A model generated the notes under the pieces. It saw only the letters and a list, made by a program, of their open reading frames with translations. It was not told the origin of the DNA and did no database searches. From Candidatus Moanabacter tarae (GTDB lineage: Bacteria; Verrucomicrobiota; Verrucomicrobiia; Opitutales; UBA2987), in the NCBI GenBank assembly GCA_003226295.1, contig CP029803.1, positions 1,989,001 to 2,053,000 of the forward strand: DNA of 64,000 bases. Direction: 5' to 3'. The translations under genes and the position numbers were made by a program. Below, in pieces: positions 42,219-52,712 of the stretch. Every line of letters starts with the position of its first letter. The stretch's first letter is position 1.

Positions 42219-45008
42219 CTAATGAGCCTCTAGCCAATTATCTCCAATCCCAAAATCGACCACAATTGGAACATCAATCTCAAGTGCATTCTTCATCTCT
42301 TCCTCCACTAGGGGGATAACAGTTTCCTTCTCCACCTCAAAGAGTTCAAATACCAGCTCATCGTGGACTTGGAGCAGTAGTTTCGTCTTCAGATTTCTCA
42401 TCCGGAGAGCCTCGTGAATCCTGACCATCGCTATTTTTATCATATCTGCTGAGCTACCCTGGATAGGCATGTTAATGGCGTTTCGCTCCGCACTCCCACG
42501 AGTAGCCGCATTCGCCGAATTGATATCCTTTAAGTAGCGCCGCCGCCCGGTAAGGGTCTCCACATAACCGTTCTTTCGGCAGAATTCGAGAGTTCGTTCA
42601 ATGTAATCACGAACTTTGGGAAATTGTGCAAAATACTGATCCATTAAGTCACGTCCCTCCGCACGAGAGATTCCCAGTCTTTGAGACAAACCAAAAGCTG
42701 AAATACCATATGGGATACCGAAGTTTACCATTTTTGCCTTACTCCGCATCTCAATAGTCACCGCATCGGGGTTCACCCCGTAAATACGCGAAGCCATAGC
42801 CCTATGAATGTCCATTTTTTGATCGAACGCTTCCCTCAATCCTGAATCGTCACTCAATGCCGCGATGATTCGGAGCTCGATCTGAGAGTAATCCGATGAT
42901 AGCATCCGGTAGCCTCCTATGCGGGGAATAAACGCCTTCCTTATCTCCCGACCCAGTTCAGTGCGTATGGGTATGTTCTGGAGATTAGGACTACCTGACT
43001 GAATGCGACCGGTAGCAGTGTGGAGTTGGCCGTAGTTAGTATGGATCCGCTGAGTGGATGAAAAGACCGCATGGGGAAGCATATCGACATAAGTGCCTTT
43101 CAATTTTACTGCCGACCTTAAATCTAGTATCCGCCTCACGATCTCATGATGTGCGGCAAGTCCGTTTAGAACCTGCTCATTTGTCGCATATTGGCCAGTC
43201 CGCGTTTTCTTCGGATTCTCGACCAATTTGAGTTCTTCAAAAAGGACTACCCCGAGCTGCTTAGGCGAATTCAGATTAAATGGATGACCCACCTCATCCA
43301 CAATCTCGCGTTTCTTTTTAAAGATGATTTGGCTTAGTTCTACTGAAAATTTCTCCAATGCTTCTAGGTCCAGTGAGACCCCTTCATGTTCCATATCTAC
43401 AAGAACACGAATCAACGGCATTTCGATCTCAAAGAAAACTTTTTCCTGCTCATTTTCCTTCAAGAGCGGGAGCATTTTTTCGCGTAACTGCCAAGTAATG
43501 TCAGCATCTTCAACTGCGTACTCCTTCAGCATTTCCGGATCGACTGCATCCATATCAGTCTGATCTTCATTTTCAGTTCCAATCAGCTGGGTTATCGGAA
43601 TTGGTGAATATTGTAGATATATTTCAGCCATGGAATCCATCTTGTGCCGCATCTCCGGCTCTACCAAGGCATGCGCAAGCATGGTATCGAATATTGGCCC
43701 CTCCACCGCAATCCCGTAACGCTTAAGAACTGCGATGTCATACTTAATGTTGTGACCTACTTTCTCGATTTGTTCATCCTCTAGGATAGGTATAAGCTCT
43801 GCTAATTCCTCCAATGCCACCTGGCGATCGCGTGACACGGGAACAAAGTACCCGCTCCGTTCTTTCCAGCATATTGCGATCCCAATAATCTTCGCCTTCT
43901 TTGCATCAAGGCTGGTTGTTTCGAGATCAAAACAAAAGGATGCAAGCTCCTTAAGAGAGGCAAATAGTCGAGAACGTTCCTCCATCGTTTGCACCGTGAG
44001 ATATTCGTGCGTCACATTGGAAATCGTTTTATACTGCTCGGAGACTGCAGTTCCCTCCACGGTAGCAGTTTCCCGGTCGTCCACCTTCTCTCTTCCCTCC
44101 TTCGGTCCTTCGATTTGTAAACTCTCTCCCGCATCACCCAAGAGCCGCCTCTTCAAAGTGCGGAATTCCAACTCAGAAAAGAGTTTCTCCAAACGCTCCC
44201 GATCTGGCGGGGAAACTCGCAGCTTATCAAAGTCCACTTCAATTGGGACATTACAATTAATCGTCGCAAGTCTCTTAGAAAGACTTGCTTGATCTGCGAA
44301 CTCGATCAGCAATTCTCCTTGCCTTCCCTTTACTTCATCCGCGTGTTGCACGAGGTTTTCAATTGATTCGTATTCAGCAATCCATTTTTGGGCTGTTTTT
44401 GGTCCCACCTTTGGAACTCCCGGGATGTTGTCAGAGCTGTCACCACACAAGCCCAACATATCGATCACTTGCTCAGGTCGCTGGATCCCCCATCGATTTT
44501 TGATCTCATCCACTCCTTGGATTTCCACCCCATCTCCACGGTAGGATGGGCGATAGATCAACACTCTATCGTCCACAAGCTGGCCGTAGTCCTTGTCGGG
44601 AGTAACCATGTAAGTGGTTAACCCAGTTCTCGAAGCTCTCTGAGCAAGAGTGCCTATTATGTCATCCGCCTCATACCCGTCCAGCATATGCATTTTTATT
44701 CGAAACCCCTCCACTATCCGGCGGACATAGGGGAGCGCAGCACTTAAATCTTCGGGCATTTCATCCCGATTCGATTTGTACTCTTTATAAAGTTCGTGCC
44801 GTTCTGTTGGTGCCGCAGTATCAAAGGCAACTGCAATATGGCTCGGCTCCTGGTTTTGAATCAAGTCAACAAGGGTATTTGTGAATCCGAGCAAGGCAGA
44901 GGTATTCATGCCTTTGGAATTATATATTGGTCGGCGAACAAAGGCGAAGTGTGCCCGATACAGCAGTGCCATCCCATCCAATAGAAAGAGTTTGCCTTCA
45001 ATACTCAT
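42219..45008 (-). CDS. polA: DNA polymerase I
   Basis: A 929-residue family A polymerase with three domains. The 5'-3' exonuclease (about 1-300) has DGMALLYRAHFAF and YEADDIIGTLA; the 3'-5' proofreading domain (about 330-520) is active in appearance because FDLETTSLDA keeps the Asp-x-Glu metal pair; the polymerase (about 550-929) has SSDYSQIELRI (motif A), KMVNFGIPYGISAF (motif B) and LLQVHDELVFE (motif C). It fills gaps and removes RNA primers. Length is near that of E. coli (928). Start ATG at 45008. No unusual feature. Confidence 0.97.
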   Translation of the reverse strand: MSIEGKLFLLDGMALLYRAHFAFVRRPIYNSKGMNTSALLGFTNTLVDLIQNQEPSHIAVAFDTAAPTERHELYKEYKSNRDEMPEDLSAALPYVRRIVEGFRIKMHMLDGYEADDIIGTLAQRASRTGLTTYMVTPDKDYGQLVDDRVLIYRPSYRGDGVEIQGVDEIKNRWGIQRPEQVIDMLGLCGDSSDNIPGVPKVGPKTAQKWIAEYESIENLVQHADEVKGRQGELLIEFADQASLSKRLATINCNVPIEVDFDKLRVSPPDRERLEKLFSELEFRTLKRRLLGDAGESLQIEGPKEGREKVDDRETATVEGTAVSEQYKTISNVTHEYLTVQTMEERSRLFASLKELASFCFDLETTSLDAKKAKIIGIAICWKERSGYFVPVSRDRQVALEELAELIPILEDEQIEKVGHNIKYDIAVLKRYGIAVEGPIFDTMLAHALVEPEMRHKMDSMAEIYLQYSPIPITQLIGTENEDQTDMDAVDPEMLKEYAVEDADITWQLREKMLPLLKENEQEKVFFEIEMPLIRVLVDMEHEGVSLDLEALEKFSVELSQIIFKKKREIVDEVGHPFNLNSPKQLGVVLFEELKLVENPKKTRTGQYATNEQVLNGLAAHHEIVRRILDLRSAVKLKGTYVDMLPHAVFSSTQRIHTNYGQLHTATGRIQSGSPNLQNIPIRTELGREIRKAFIPRIGGYRMLSSDYSQIELRIIAALSDDSGLREAFDQKMDIHRAMASRIYGVNPDAVTIEMRSKAKMVNFGIPYGISAFGLSQRLGISRAEGRDLMDQYFAQFPKVRDYIERTLEFCRKNGYVETLTGRRRYLKDINSANAATRGSAERNAINMPIQGSSADMIKIAMVRIHEALRMRNLKTKLLLQVHDELVFELFEVEKETVIPLVEEEMKNALEIDVPIVVDFGIGDNWLEAH

Positions 45009-45215
45009 TGAAATTCGACCTCCGTAACCCAGTTTTCCATTAATTTTATTCCATGTATCATAGCTAACTGGAAAACTATTTTCATCCCGTTTTCAAACTA
45101 CCGTAGTTCACTTGAATCTTACAATCGAAGTTGCCCTCAATTGACTTACTCTCTCCGAGCTGCTCGTAACTTATCTTATATGTCTCCGTTCTGCTCATAT
45201 TTGAGCGGGTTGATA

Positions 45216-45995
45216 CTACCTCTTTGGTTCGTACCGCACCAATTGATCAAATTCGGCAGGAGTGTCAGAAACCACATCGATATGTACCACCCTTCCATTC
45301 CAATTAAATTCACACGAAATTCTCTGTGCATGAAGAAAAAGTCGTTTCGTGCCAATCTGCCGGAAAATCTCACGATTTCGTCTAAAATCCCCGTAGGTTT
45401 TGTCTCCAACGATGGGAATTTTCCTCTCTGCACACTGTACCCTAAGCTGATGGCTTCGTCCTGTTTCTGGTGAGAGCTCAATCCGAGTAAGCGGAAATTG
45501 CGTGCGTGCCATTGCCAACTCACGCACCTTGCATACCGCCGTCTGGTTTCCACCTTTTCTCACCCGTAAACTTCCATTCCGGCGGTCCTTTCTCAGAACA
45601 TCACGCCATACTTGCTGCCTTCCTATCCCTTCTCCAAATACAATCGCCTCATAAATCTTCTCAACAAGATGGGCAGCAAATTGTGCTCTCACAATTTTGG
45701 CTGTCTCCTCTTCAAAAGCTCCCAGAATGATACCCGATGTTGGGGCATCAAGCCGATTGATGAGGAAAAAATTCGCGCGGGGACCTCGTCCTCCCGGTAG
45801 AAAATAAGATTCGCTTCCAGAATCGTAATAGCACGTCAAAAGCGCGCGGGGATCCTCCTCAGCAGTGTTAGGATGAGATCGTACACCCACCGGTTTGTCC
45901 ATCACCACAAGACCCGATTCATGTCGAAGCAGAATTCTGACGTCTCCCCTGAACGGAAATCCATCCACAATCTGAACGCCTTTCTCCGGACTCAT
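45216..45995 (-). CDS. RluA-family pseudouridine synthase
   Basis: A 259-residue enzyme that isomerises uridine to pseudouridine in rRNA or tRNA. The catalytic block reads INRLDAPTSGI with Asp83; most members have HRLD, so the first position is Asn here. The downstream ETGRSHQLRVQ and IVGDKTYGD blocks are standard. There is no N-terminal S4 domain. Its ATG overlaps the stop of the upstream TonB-like gene by four bases (ATGA), so the two are translationally coupled. Target RNA cannot be named. Confidence 0.87.
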   Translation of the reverse strand: MSPEKGVQIVDGFPFRGDVRILLRHESGLVVMDKPVGVRSHPNTAEEDPRALLTCYYDSGSESYFLPGGRGPRANFFLINRLDAPTSGIILGAFEEETAKIVRAQFAAHLVEKIYEAIVFGEGIGRQQVWRDVLRKDRRNGSLRVRKGGNQTAVCKVRELAMARTQFPLTRIELSPETGRSHQLRVQCAERKIPIVGDKTYGDFRRNREIFRQIGTKRLFLHAQRISCEFNWNGRVVHIDVVSDTPAEFDQLVRYEPKR

Positions 45996-47083
45996 CGATA
46001 CAGAAATGTTATTCGAACCGTCTGCTCCTTACCCAAGGTTTCAACCATTTCCTGAGTCCAGGGCCCATATGGCGACGGTGACTGAATAGCATCTTCGCAA
46101 ATCAGAGTTGCTGGAGAATCAGCAGTTGTAAAAACAACCATCACATCTTTTACCTCCCCCCCTGATGTTATCTGGAACTCGACAATAACGCGAGAAGAGA
46201 TTTCTGCCATAGCGGCTTCCATATATTCCGCGAGAAGTATAAACTGATAGCCGATAGCGTTGAACATTCGATTTAAGTAGTCGCCAAATTCGGTAAATCT
46301 TGCGTCAACCGAAAGATTCCCCAACGCCGCAGCCCGACCATCCGAGCGCATCAATGGGCCCGGTAAAGTTTGGGAAGAGAGTCTCGGCCTCGGTCGTGGG
46401 ACCTGGGGAACCTTATTCGGCTCGAATTTGTTAGATTCCTTCTCCTCTATTTCTCTCAACATCGCTTGCGTGTTCAACAAAGCATCCAAACTATTCGGAA
46501 TCTTTTCGATCTCGTCTACTTCCTCTTCACTGACATCCGGAATATCGAGCATGCTCGCAATCCCATCCTCTTCGATACGCTTATCCTCTTGTAAGAAATC
46601 AGGCGAACGGGGAATAAGGCGGGGCTGACTTTCAATATAAGTCTTCGACGGCTGATAACGTTCCGTTTGCTGCTGGGAAGATGGCTCCGAAAGAATTCGC
46701 TCATCCATTTGCCTCCCCTGCACAATTTTTACTGAATCTTCATCTTGCCCGTTAAGAAATGGGATATTATCGAGATTTCCTGTTGTTTCTTTAATCTGTC
46801 CTGCCTGCTGACTCCTTGAAGCAATGTTTGTCGTCTCATCTGGCTTGTTGCTGGGTACATCCAAATTCGTCTCAACATAGCGGATATTCTGCGGATCAGG
46901 AGGCTTGCTGCTATGGACATACTCGATCTCCGGATTTACCTCCGATATCGGCGACACCTTGGCGACCAGATTCCATGGCACGGCCCAGATAAGAAAAATG
47001 TGGAAAATAAAAGAGGCGAGAATTCCCCATAAGACCGAGTGTCGCCCCCAATGCGGGGAACCAGTTGCAGACCCTACAGACAT
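45992..47083 (-). CDS. TonB-like energy transducer
   Basis: A protein of about 363 residues with one N-terminal membrane helix (HSVLWGILASFIFHIFLIWAV), a long periplasmic spacer rich in Pro, Glu and Gln, and a C-terminal domain (about the last 100 residues: RVIVEFQITSGGEVKDVMVVF) like the TonB C-terminal fold. It probably transmits proton-motive energy to outer-membrane receptors such as the one at 34769. The ATG at 47083 is chosen because it places the helix close to the N-terminus; a TTG at 47170 would add 29 residues. It overlaps the RluA-type gene by four bases. Confidence 0.66.
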   Translation of the reverse strand: MSVGSATGSPHWGRHSVLWGILASFIFHIFLIWAVPWNLVAKVSPISEVNPEIEYVHSSKPPDPQNIRYVETNLDVPSNKPDETTNIASRSQQAGQIKETTGNLDNIPFLNGQDEDSVKIVQGRQMDERILSEPSSQQQTERYQPSKTYIESQPRLIPRSPDFLQEDKRIEEDGIASMLDIPDVSEEEVDEIEKIPNSLDALLNTQAMLREIEEKESNKFEPNKVPQVPRPRPRLSSQTLPGPLMRSDGRAAALGNLSVDARFTEFGDYLNRMFNAIGYQFILLAEYMEAAMAEISSRVIVEFQITSGGEVKDVMVVFTTADSPATLICEDAIQSPSPYGPWTQEMVETLGKEQTVRITFLYR

Positions 47084-47336
47084 TCGCAGGGTAAAAATTG
47101 ACGTTATCTTCCTCACGAGTTGAGATGGTCTTGGTTTCAGAATCCTGGGAAAATATAGCAGAATTCCCACAGTTTCCCAGCTCTGATTCGCCCCGGATTA
47201 CCGCCGAACGTGCAACTAGATTCTGAAGCTCTAAAACCTATCGATCGCTACTTCCTCCACGACTCATAGCTCACAATTGCTATTTTCGACCTTTTCCACT
47301 TAGATCGTTAATCAGAGGATAATAACTTGCGGCTTC

Positions 47337-48689
47337 TTAATCTTGAAGAAGCAATCGAACATCACCGAGAATCTGGGCTAAACTGAGTCGTCCAATATTA
47401 TAGAGAAAAATGGACTCAAGCAACTCGTCATTAGAACCCGTCAGGTTCGCTTGAGCATCGATTGCATCCCTATTGTCTGCCACCCCTTCCATAAATCGGG
47501 TCTGAGCCAGCTCCAATTCCTGTTGGCTTAAGGAAACTTTCTTTTTTGATATAGCAATCTGTTTAAACCGGGACTCCACTTCTTGAATTGCGAGTCTATA
47601 GGCCGATTCAAGGTGATTTTCTAAATCGCGTAAGACATATTCTTTAGCCCGCATTCTGGCACCTACCCTGAGGCTGTTTGCCCGAATCCTGAATCCTTCG
47701 AAGATAGGAATCCGAAACGATAGTCCGGCTAACCAGGCATTCTCCTCCTGGCCATCGAAAATTGCAGCAGTGGCCCATCCCCATTCCCCGAAGAGCTCCA
47801 CACTCGGCAGTTTTTCCCTTTTGGCCATCTTGAGGGCGGCTCTCTCCCTCTCTAGTTCCATTGAAGCCCGTCGAAAATCTGGCCTAGCATCAAAAATTTG
47901 GTCAATCCCAATACTATATGCATGCCAAACCTGTTCCTTTGTCCCATCAAGCGTTTCGAGAGCAATCTTGGAATCGAGATCAATATTCAGCAAACGCTTG
48001 ATTCTCAACTCACTTTCAAGCACAACCGTACTTTGTTGCATTCGTTCCCTCTGGTCAGACGCCAGTTGGACCTCCACCCGAGCCACATCTATTTGGGTCG
48101 CAATTCCAGCCTGAAATTGACTTTTTGCCAAATCAAGCAAGAGATTGTCACGCTCTATGTTGGCGTCAAGTAGCCTAACTCGGTGCAGGTTTCGTAAATG
48201 TGTGAAATAAACAATCGCCGTCTCGGAAAGAACAAGTTGTACCGCACCTTCATAGTTTATCTCTGAAATCTGATGGTCGAGTTTCGCCAGCCGCCAAACT
48301 CCTAAACGATTGGGATTAAAAAGCGGCATCCTCCCAAAGATTTTGGCGTAGAACCGATTCCTAGGAGGCGGATTTGGAGAATCGAATCCACGTCCAACAT
48401 TAACAAACTGGGTCCTATGTTGCGCACCCTGCAAATCAAAAGCCGGAAGTAAGGCCGAACGAGAGGCAAGGGCCGTTTGAAGCGCCTCTTCCACAACTTC
48501 TTGTTCCAACAAGATCCGGAAATTTTCGGTTTCGACCAATCGGAATGCCTCTTCAAGAGTGATCTTCACCTTCGCCCCATGGACCTTACCAAATGAAAAG
48601 CCTAATAACAGAAGCATTAGGTAGACGGCACTTCTAAACCAAAAAGTAAGGTTTCGAGAGAGTGAGGGTCCCCACGTATTAATTATCAT
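47337..48689 (-). CDS. TolC-family outer-membrane efflux protein
   Basis: A 450-residue channel-forming outer-membrane protein of the TolC/OEP family. A signal peptide (FRSAVYLMLLLLGFSFGKVHG) is followed by ITLEEAFRLVETENFRILLEQ, the standard first helix, and two OEP repeats; the second starts near residue 240 and has SLRVGARMRAKEYVLRDLENH and ELELAQTRFMEGVADNRDAIDAQ. No inner-membrane pump or adaptor gene lies near it. The ATG at 48689 is three codons inside a TTG start. It would export small compounds with a partner encoded elsewhere. Confidence 0.84.
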   Translation of the reverse strand: MIINTWGPSLSRNLTFWFRSAVYLMLLLLGFSFGKVHGAKVKITLEEAFRLVETENFRILLEQEVVEEALQTALASRSALLPAFDLQGAQHRTQFVNVGRGFDSPNPPPRNRFYAKIFGRMPLFNPNRLGVWRLAKLDHQISEINYEGAVQLVLSETAIVYFTHLRNLHRVRLLDANIERDNLLLDLAKSQFQAGIATQIDVARVEVQLASDQRERMQQSTVVLESELRIKRLLNIDLDSKIALETLDGTKEQVWHAYSIGIDQIFDARPDFRRASMELERERAALKMAKREKLPSVELFGEWGWATAAIFDGQEENAWLAGLSFRIPIFEGFRIRANSLRVGARMRAKEYVLRDLENHLESAYRLAIQEVESRFKQIAISKKKVSLSQQELELAQTRFMEGVADNRDAIDAQANLTGSNDELLESIFLYNIGRLSLAQILGDVRLLLQD

Positions 48690-48908
48690 ATTTCTCAATA
48701 TATCTGGATTTGTCCCCAGCTACAAGACCAAGCGAGATCAACCTTCTTTTTTTGTGTTTAATTCATCGCTACACAATAGTAGGCCCACAATATCGCAAAG
48801 AATGTCCTCGACAATTTTAAAGAAAAGAAGGCTGATTCATTGACTGGGAAACGCCGATGTACATATAGGCGAAGATGTGAAAGAAATAGGCAACGCACAG
48901 AAACGAGA

Positions 48909-50549
48909 ATGAAAATCGGTATTGCTCAGATTAACACAACGGTCGGCGATTTAGAGGGAAATCGAAACAGGATCATCGAAAGCTACCGTGATCTTTGTGC
49001 GAGGGGCGCCGAGCTGGTGGTTTCTCCAGAACTCGTCATCAGTGGCTACCCGCCCAGAGACTTGATTTTCAAGTCGAGGTTCGTTGTGGATAATGAAGCA
49101 TCGGTCGAACAATTAGCACAAGAAGTTGATGAAGTTCCGCTCTTGGCGGGCTATGTAGCCAAAAACGAATCTGCTAACGGGCGGAATTTTTTCAATGCCT
49201 CGGCCTGGTGTGAACACGGCAAGGTCCGAAAAGTGTCGAAAAAATGTCTCCTCCCGACTTACGATGTATTCGATGAAGACCGCTATTTTCAACCCAGTAA
49301 CAAACCTCAAGTCGTGGAATACAAGGGCCACCGGATTGGAGTCACGATCTGCGAGGATATTTGGACAGCCCCTTCGGTAAAAACGCGGCGCCGCTACGAG
49401 AGTGATCCTCTCAAATTTCTCGAAACGCAGCGCCTCGATCTTCTCCTAAATCTTTCGGCCAGCCCCTGGCACTACGGGAAAGACTCGTATCGAGAAGAAA
49501 TTGTCTTGAATGCCGCAGCTCGATGCCGGTGTAAAGTCGTCTATTGCAATGCGGTTGGAGGAAATGACGAACTAGTTTTTGACGGACACAGCTTAATAGC
49601 GGATGAGAGGGGGGAAATTCTTTGTGGCCTTGATGGATTCTCTGAGGAACTGGCCGTATTTGATACCGAGTCGAAAGAGACCACCATCTCCTCGAATTTC
49701 CGGCAGTCTGAGATGGCGGATATCCACGACGCTCTCGTTCTCGGTCTCCGGGACTATGCCCACAAGAGCGGATTCAAGAAAGCTTTGATTGGGCTGAGCG
49801 GAGGAATTGACTCATCGGTGACAGCGGTAATTGCTGTGAACGCATTAGGTCGAGAAAACGTAATCGGGATAAGCCTTCCTTCCTCAATTTCCAGCGGGCA
49901 CAGTCGAGATGATGCGGCTGCCCTAGCGCGGGAACTCGGCATTGAGTATCAATCGGTGCCCATCGCGAACATTGTGGCCTCAGCCGAGGAAACACTTCGG
50001 CCAATATTTAAGGGTCTTCCGCCGGATGTCACTGAGGAGAATCTTCAAGCGCGCAGTAGAGGTCTCTTACTCATGGCAATATCAAATAAAATGGGAGCCC
50101 TACTACTTACAACCGGGAACAAGAGTGAACTCGCGGTCGGATACTGCACTCTTTACGGAGACATGTGCGGAGGCTTAGCGGTGATCTCAGATCTTCCAAA
50201 GGTAAAGGTGTATGAACTAGCCAGGTGGCTCAACCGCGATGAAGAGATCATTCCCGAAAATTCAATTAGCAAACCCCCTTCGGCTGAACTTCGTCCCGAT
50301 CAAAAGGATGAAGACTCACTCCCGCCTTATGAGGAGCTCGATGTAATTCTGCAGCGCTACGTAGAAGAGGGAGAATCAGCTGAAGAGATCGTTGCTGCAG
50401 GCTTCGGGGAGGTGGTAGTTCGCGATATAATTCGAAAAGTGGATCTAAATGAGTACAAAAGAAAACAAGCCGCCCCTGGTCTAAAAATCACTCCGTTAGC
50501 GTTTGGGGTTGGCCGTCGCATCCCAATCGTCCAGAGGTATGTAAGTTAG
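48909..50549 (+). CDS. nadE: Glutamine-dependent NAD+ synthetase
   Basis: A 546-residue two-domain enzyme making NAD+ from nicotinate adenine dinucleotide with glutamine as nitrogen donor. The nitrilase-type glutaminase domain (1-270) begins [18 protein letters not shown] and has Glu41 ([10 protein letters not shown]), Lys in [10 protein letters not shown] and the nucleophile Cys in GVTICEDIW. The synthetase domain has the PP-loop [12 protein letters not shown] and [17 protein letters not shown]. The ATG at 48909 is chosen because the family starts there; an upstream start would add 23 basic residues. A weak 8-bp hairpin lies at 50582-50604 after the stop. Confidence 0.95.
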   Translation: MKIGIAQINTTVGDLEGNRNRIIESYRDLCARGAELVVSPELVISGYPPRDLIFKSRFVVDNEASVEQLAQEVDEVPLLAGYVAKNESANGRNFFNASAWCEHGKVRKVSKKCLLPTYDVFDEDRYFQPSNKPQVVEYKGHRIGVTICEDIWTAPSVKTRRRYESDPLKFLETQRLDLLLNLSASPWHYGKDSYREEIVLNAAARCRCKVVYCNAVGGNDELVFDGHSLIADERGEILCGLDGFSEELAVFDTESKETTISSNFRQSEMADIHDALVLGLRDYAHKSGFKKALIGLSGGIDSSVTAVIAVNALGRENVIGISLPSSISSGHSRDDAAALARELGIEYQSVPIANIVASAEETLRPIFKGLPPDVTEENLQARSRGLLLMAISNKMGALLLTTGNKSELAVGYCTLYGDMCGGLAVISDLPKVKVYELARWLNRDEEIIPENSISKPPSAELRPDQKDEDSLPPYEELDVILQRYVEEGESAEEIVAAGFGEVVVRDIIRKVDLNEYKRKQAAPGLKITPLAFGVGRRIPIVQRYVS

Positions 50550-50783
50550 AAATCTGCCGGAATTTGGAATTCGCAATATTCCTGAACTTCAGATTAAAGT
50601 TCAGACACTCAACTCCGAAGACCAACAAATATAGATGATAGTCCGGAACGAAAACATTTGAGAGGCCCACAGGAAATGTTAGACCCTGAAAATCGCAATC
50701 TGCTTTTATTGTTGCCAGGCCCTGTTGGCCCAAAATTACCTTTCGAACAGAAGTTCATGTACAAAACTTGACCGGTTTCTAAC

Positions 50784-52061
50784 ATGGAAAAATCCAATCA
50801 CCTTTTCCAGAGAGCGCTCAATGTCATCCCGGGAGGAGTAAATTCTCCAGTACGCGCATTTCGCTCCGTCGGAGGTTCTCCTTTCTTTACCAAAAGTGCC
50901 GATGGAGCGACCCTAACCACTGTTGATGACAGGAAGCTGATCGATTTTGTATCAACCTGGGGCCCAGCAATACACGGCCACAACCACCCTCGTATCAAGG
51001 CGGCCATAATCGAGGCTCTCGAGAACGGCACTAGCTTTGGGACGCCCAACCCTTACGAAGTAGAAATGGCCGAGCTTATCGTTAAGATGGTTCCCTCCGT
51101 GGAAAAGGTCCGCATGTGCAACAGCGGCACTGAAGCCACTATGGCCTGTATTCGACTGGCCCGAGGGTTTACCGGGCGAGACAAAATTATAAAGTTCGCT
51201 GGATGTTACCATGGTCACGTAGACTCCCTTCTGGTGAAGGCGGGATCAGGGGCGCTTACCTTTGGGCATCCGGACAGTGCTGGCGTCCCTCGCTCGATAG
51301 CGGAAGAATCAATAATTTGTAGATTCAATGATATCCAGTCCCTGGAAGCTTCCTTCAAAGAGTTTGGGCAACAAATCGCGGCGATCATTATCGAGCCTTA
51401 TCCTGCCAACAACTGTCTCATCTTACCCGAAAACAGATTCCTTCAATCCCTCCGTGAAATCTGTACCGCATACGGGAGCCTTTTAATATTTGACGAAGTG
51501 ATGACAGGTTTTCGAATTGCACTGGGAGGTGTGCAGGAGAAAGAGGGCATAGTTCCCGACCTTACCGCTCTGGGCAAGATCATCGGCGGGGGGCTCCCCG
51601 TAGGTGCCTTTGGCGGAAAATCTGAGATTATTGACAGTCTGGCGCCTGAGGGCCCTGTCTATCAAGCGGGAACATTGAGTGGAAACCCGCTCGCCATGTC
51701 GGCTGGGATCACTGCCTTAAAACTTCTTCGAGAACAGAACCCGTATGACCACCTTGATCAAATGGGTCGAAACTTGAAGCAGGTGATTCTCGATCAGGCT
51801 CAGTTAAAAGGGGTTCCCCTTCAATTTCCACAAGCAGGCTCCATGTTCGCAATGATTTTCTCTGATAAACCGGTGCGCAATTTTTCCGACACTGCTAAAA
51901 TTGATCCCAACCGATTTGGGAAAATATTCCATTACGCGCTGAATAACGGTGTCTATCTACCACCTTCCGCATTCGAAACCTGTTTCATCAGCACAGCTCA
52001 TACCGAAGAAATACTAGCCAAATCTTCCGAGGTTATTTCCATGGGAATTCGATCTCTCTAG
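50784..52061 (+). CDS. hemL: Glutamate-1-semialdehyde 2,1-aminomutase
   Basis: A 425-residue PLP enzyme converting glutamate 1-semialdehyde to 5-aminolevulinate for haem and cobalamin synthesis. Canonical blocks are [18 protein letters not shown] at the N-terminus, [43 protein letters not shown] (Asp) and [18 protein letters not shown] with the Schiff-base Lys. It fits HemL at every block, unlike the related gene at 26563. It is preceded by a 234-base gap after nadE. Confidence 0.96.
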   Translation: MEKSNHLFQRALNVIPGGVNSPVRAFRSVGGSPFFTKSADGATLTTVDDRKLIDFVSTWGPAIHGHNHPRIKAAIIEALENGTSFGTPNPYEVEMAELIVKMVPSVEKVRMCNSGTEATMACIRLARGFTGRDKIIKFAGCYHGHVDSLLVKAGSGALTFGHPDSAGVPRSIAEESIICRFNDIQSLEASFKEFGQQIAAIIIEPYPANNCLILPENRFLQSLREICTAYGSLLIFDEVMTGFRIALGGVQEKEGIVPDLTALGKIIGGGLPVGAFGGKSEIIDSLAPEGPVYQAGTLSGNPLAMSAGITALKLLREQNPYDHLDQMGRNLKQVILDQAQLKGVPLQFPQAGSMFAMIFSDKPVRNFSDTAKIDPNRFGKIFHYALNNGVYLPPSAFETCFISTAHTEEILAKSSEVISMGIRSL

Positions 52062-52712
52062 TCCGAAAAATTCCTAGCCCGAGACCAGTTTTTGAAGCTG
52101 ATTGAGTGACTTGGACACTACTTGCCTTTAAAGTCTTTCTTAGACCCTACCTGTTAACCGAAAATTACTCGTCGATTCTACTACTCCAACAAAGCTATCT
52201 AAATCCGTTTAATTGTTGCCTTATAAACCAACGACCCTCTTTCGATAATGGATGATATCATATCTGTATGATAATACTCTTCCCCCAGCAATCAGTCACA
52301 TTTTAAAAGATGCCTTGAACCTCTTTTAAAACGCATTCTCCCGAACCCGCTCTTCAGATTTTCCTAAATTGTTGATTCGAAGACACTAGCTGAACGTGGG
52401 ACTACCCTTTAGAATGGGACGGAACTGCACAAGAACTGACTTGCAGACACAAAAAAGCGCTAGTGTCTATTTCGAGGTTTAGGAAACCCCGGACAATCCT
52501 ACCTTCTTCTCAAGGCGTTGAAGACGCTGCCAGTACCGACTCTAGAATGTCTTCTTCATTACCTGTGAAGCGACTTGCACAGATATCGTTGTATTGCCGA
52601 GAATGGCATAATAAGATCTATCGAACGAGCCATACTCTCTGAAGCGCATTTATTATCTCAAAGGTTTGGGTACTGAAATCTTTATCTGAGAAGACTTAAT
52701 ATTCTTACGGAA
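52062..52712. other. Gene-free stretch, 651 bp
   Basis: The longest non-coding stretch of the window. No ORF with protein character is seen. It contains overlapping short palindromes near 52245-52275 (ATGATATCAT, ATCATA-TCTG-TATGAT) and a perfect 10-bp inverted repeat AGACACTAGC/GCTAGTGTCT at 52381-52390 and 52459-52468, plus a small GGTTT-AGG-AAACC hairpin after it. These could belong to a small RNA or a structured leader of the DCC-LMF gene, but nothing is proved. Confidence 0.35.

Noticed and set aside
52245-52275. Fur box in the hemL downstream gap
   Set aside because: Short palindromes are present but no 9-1-9 or 7-1-7 arrangement fits well and no iron gene follows.
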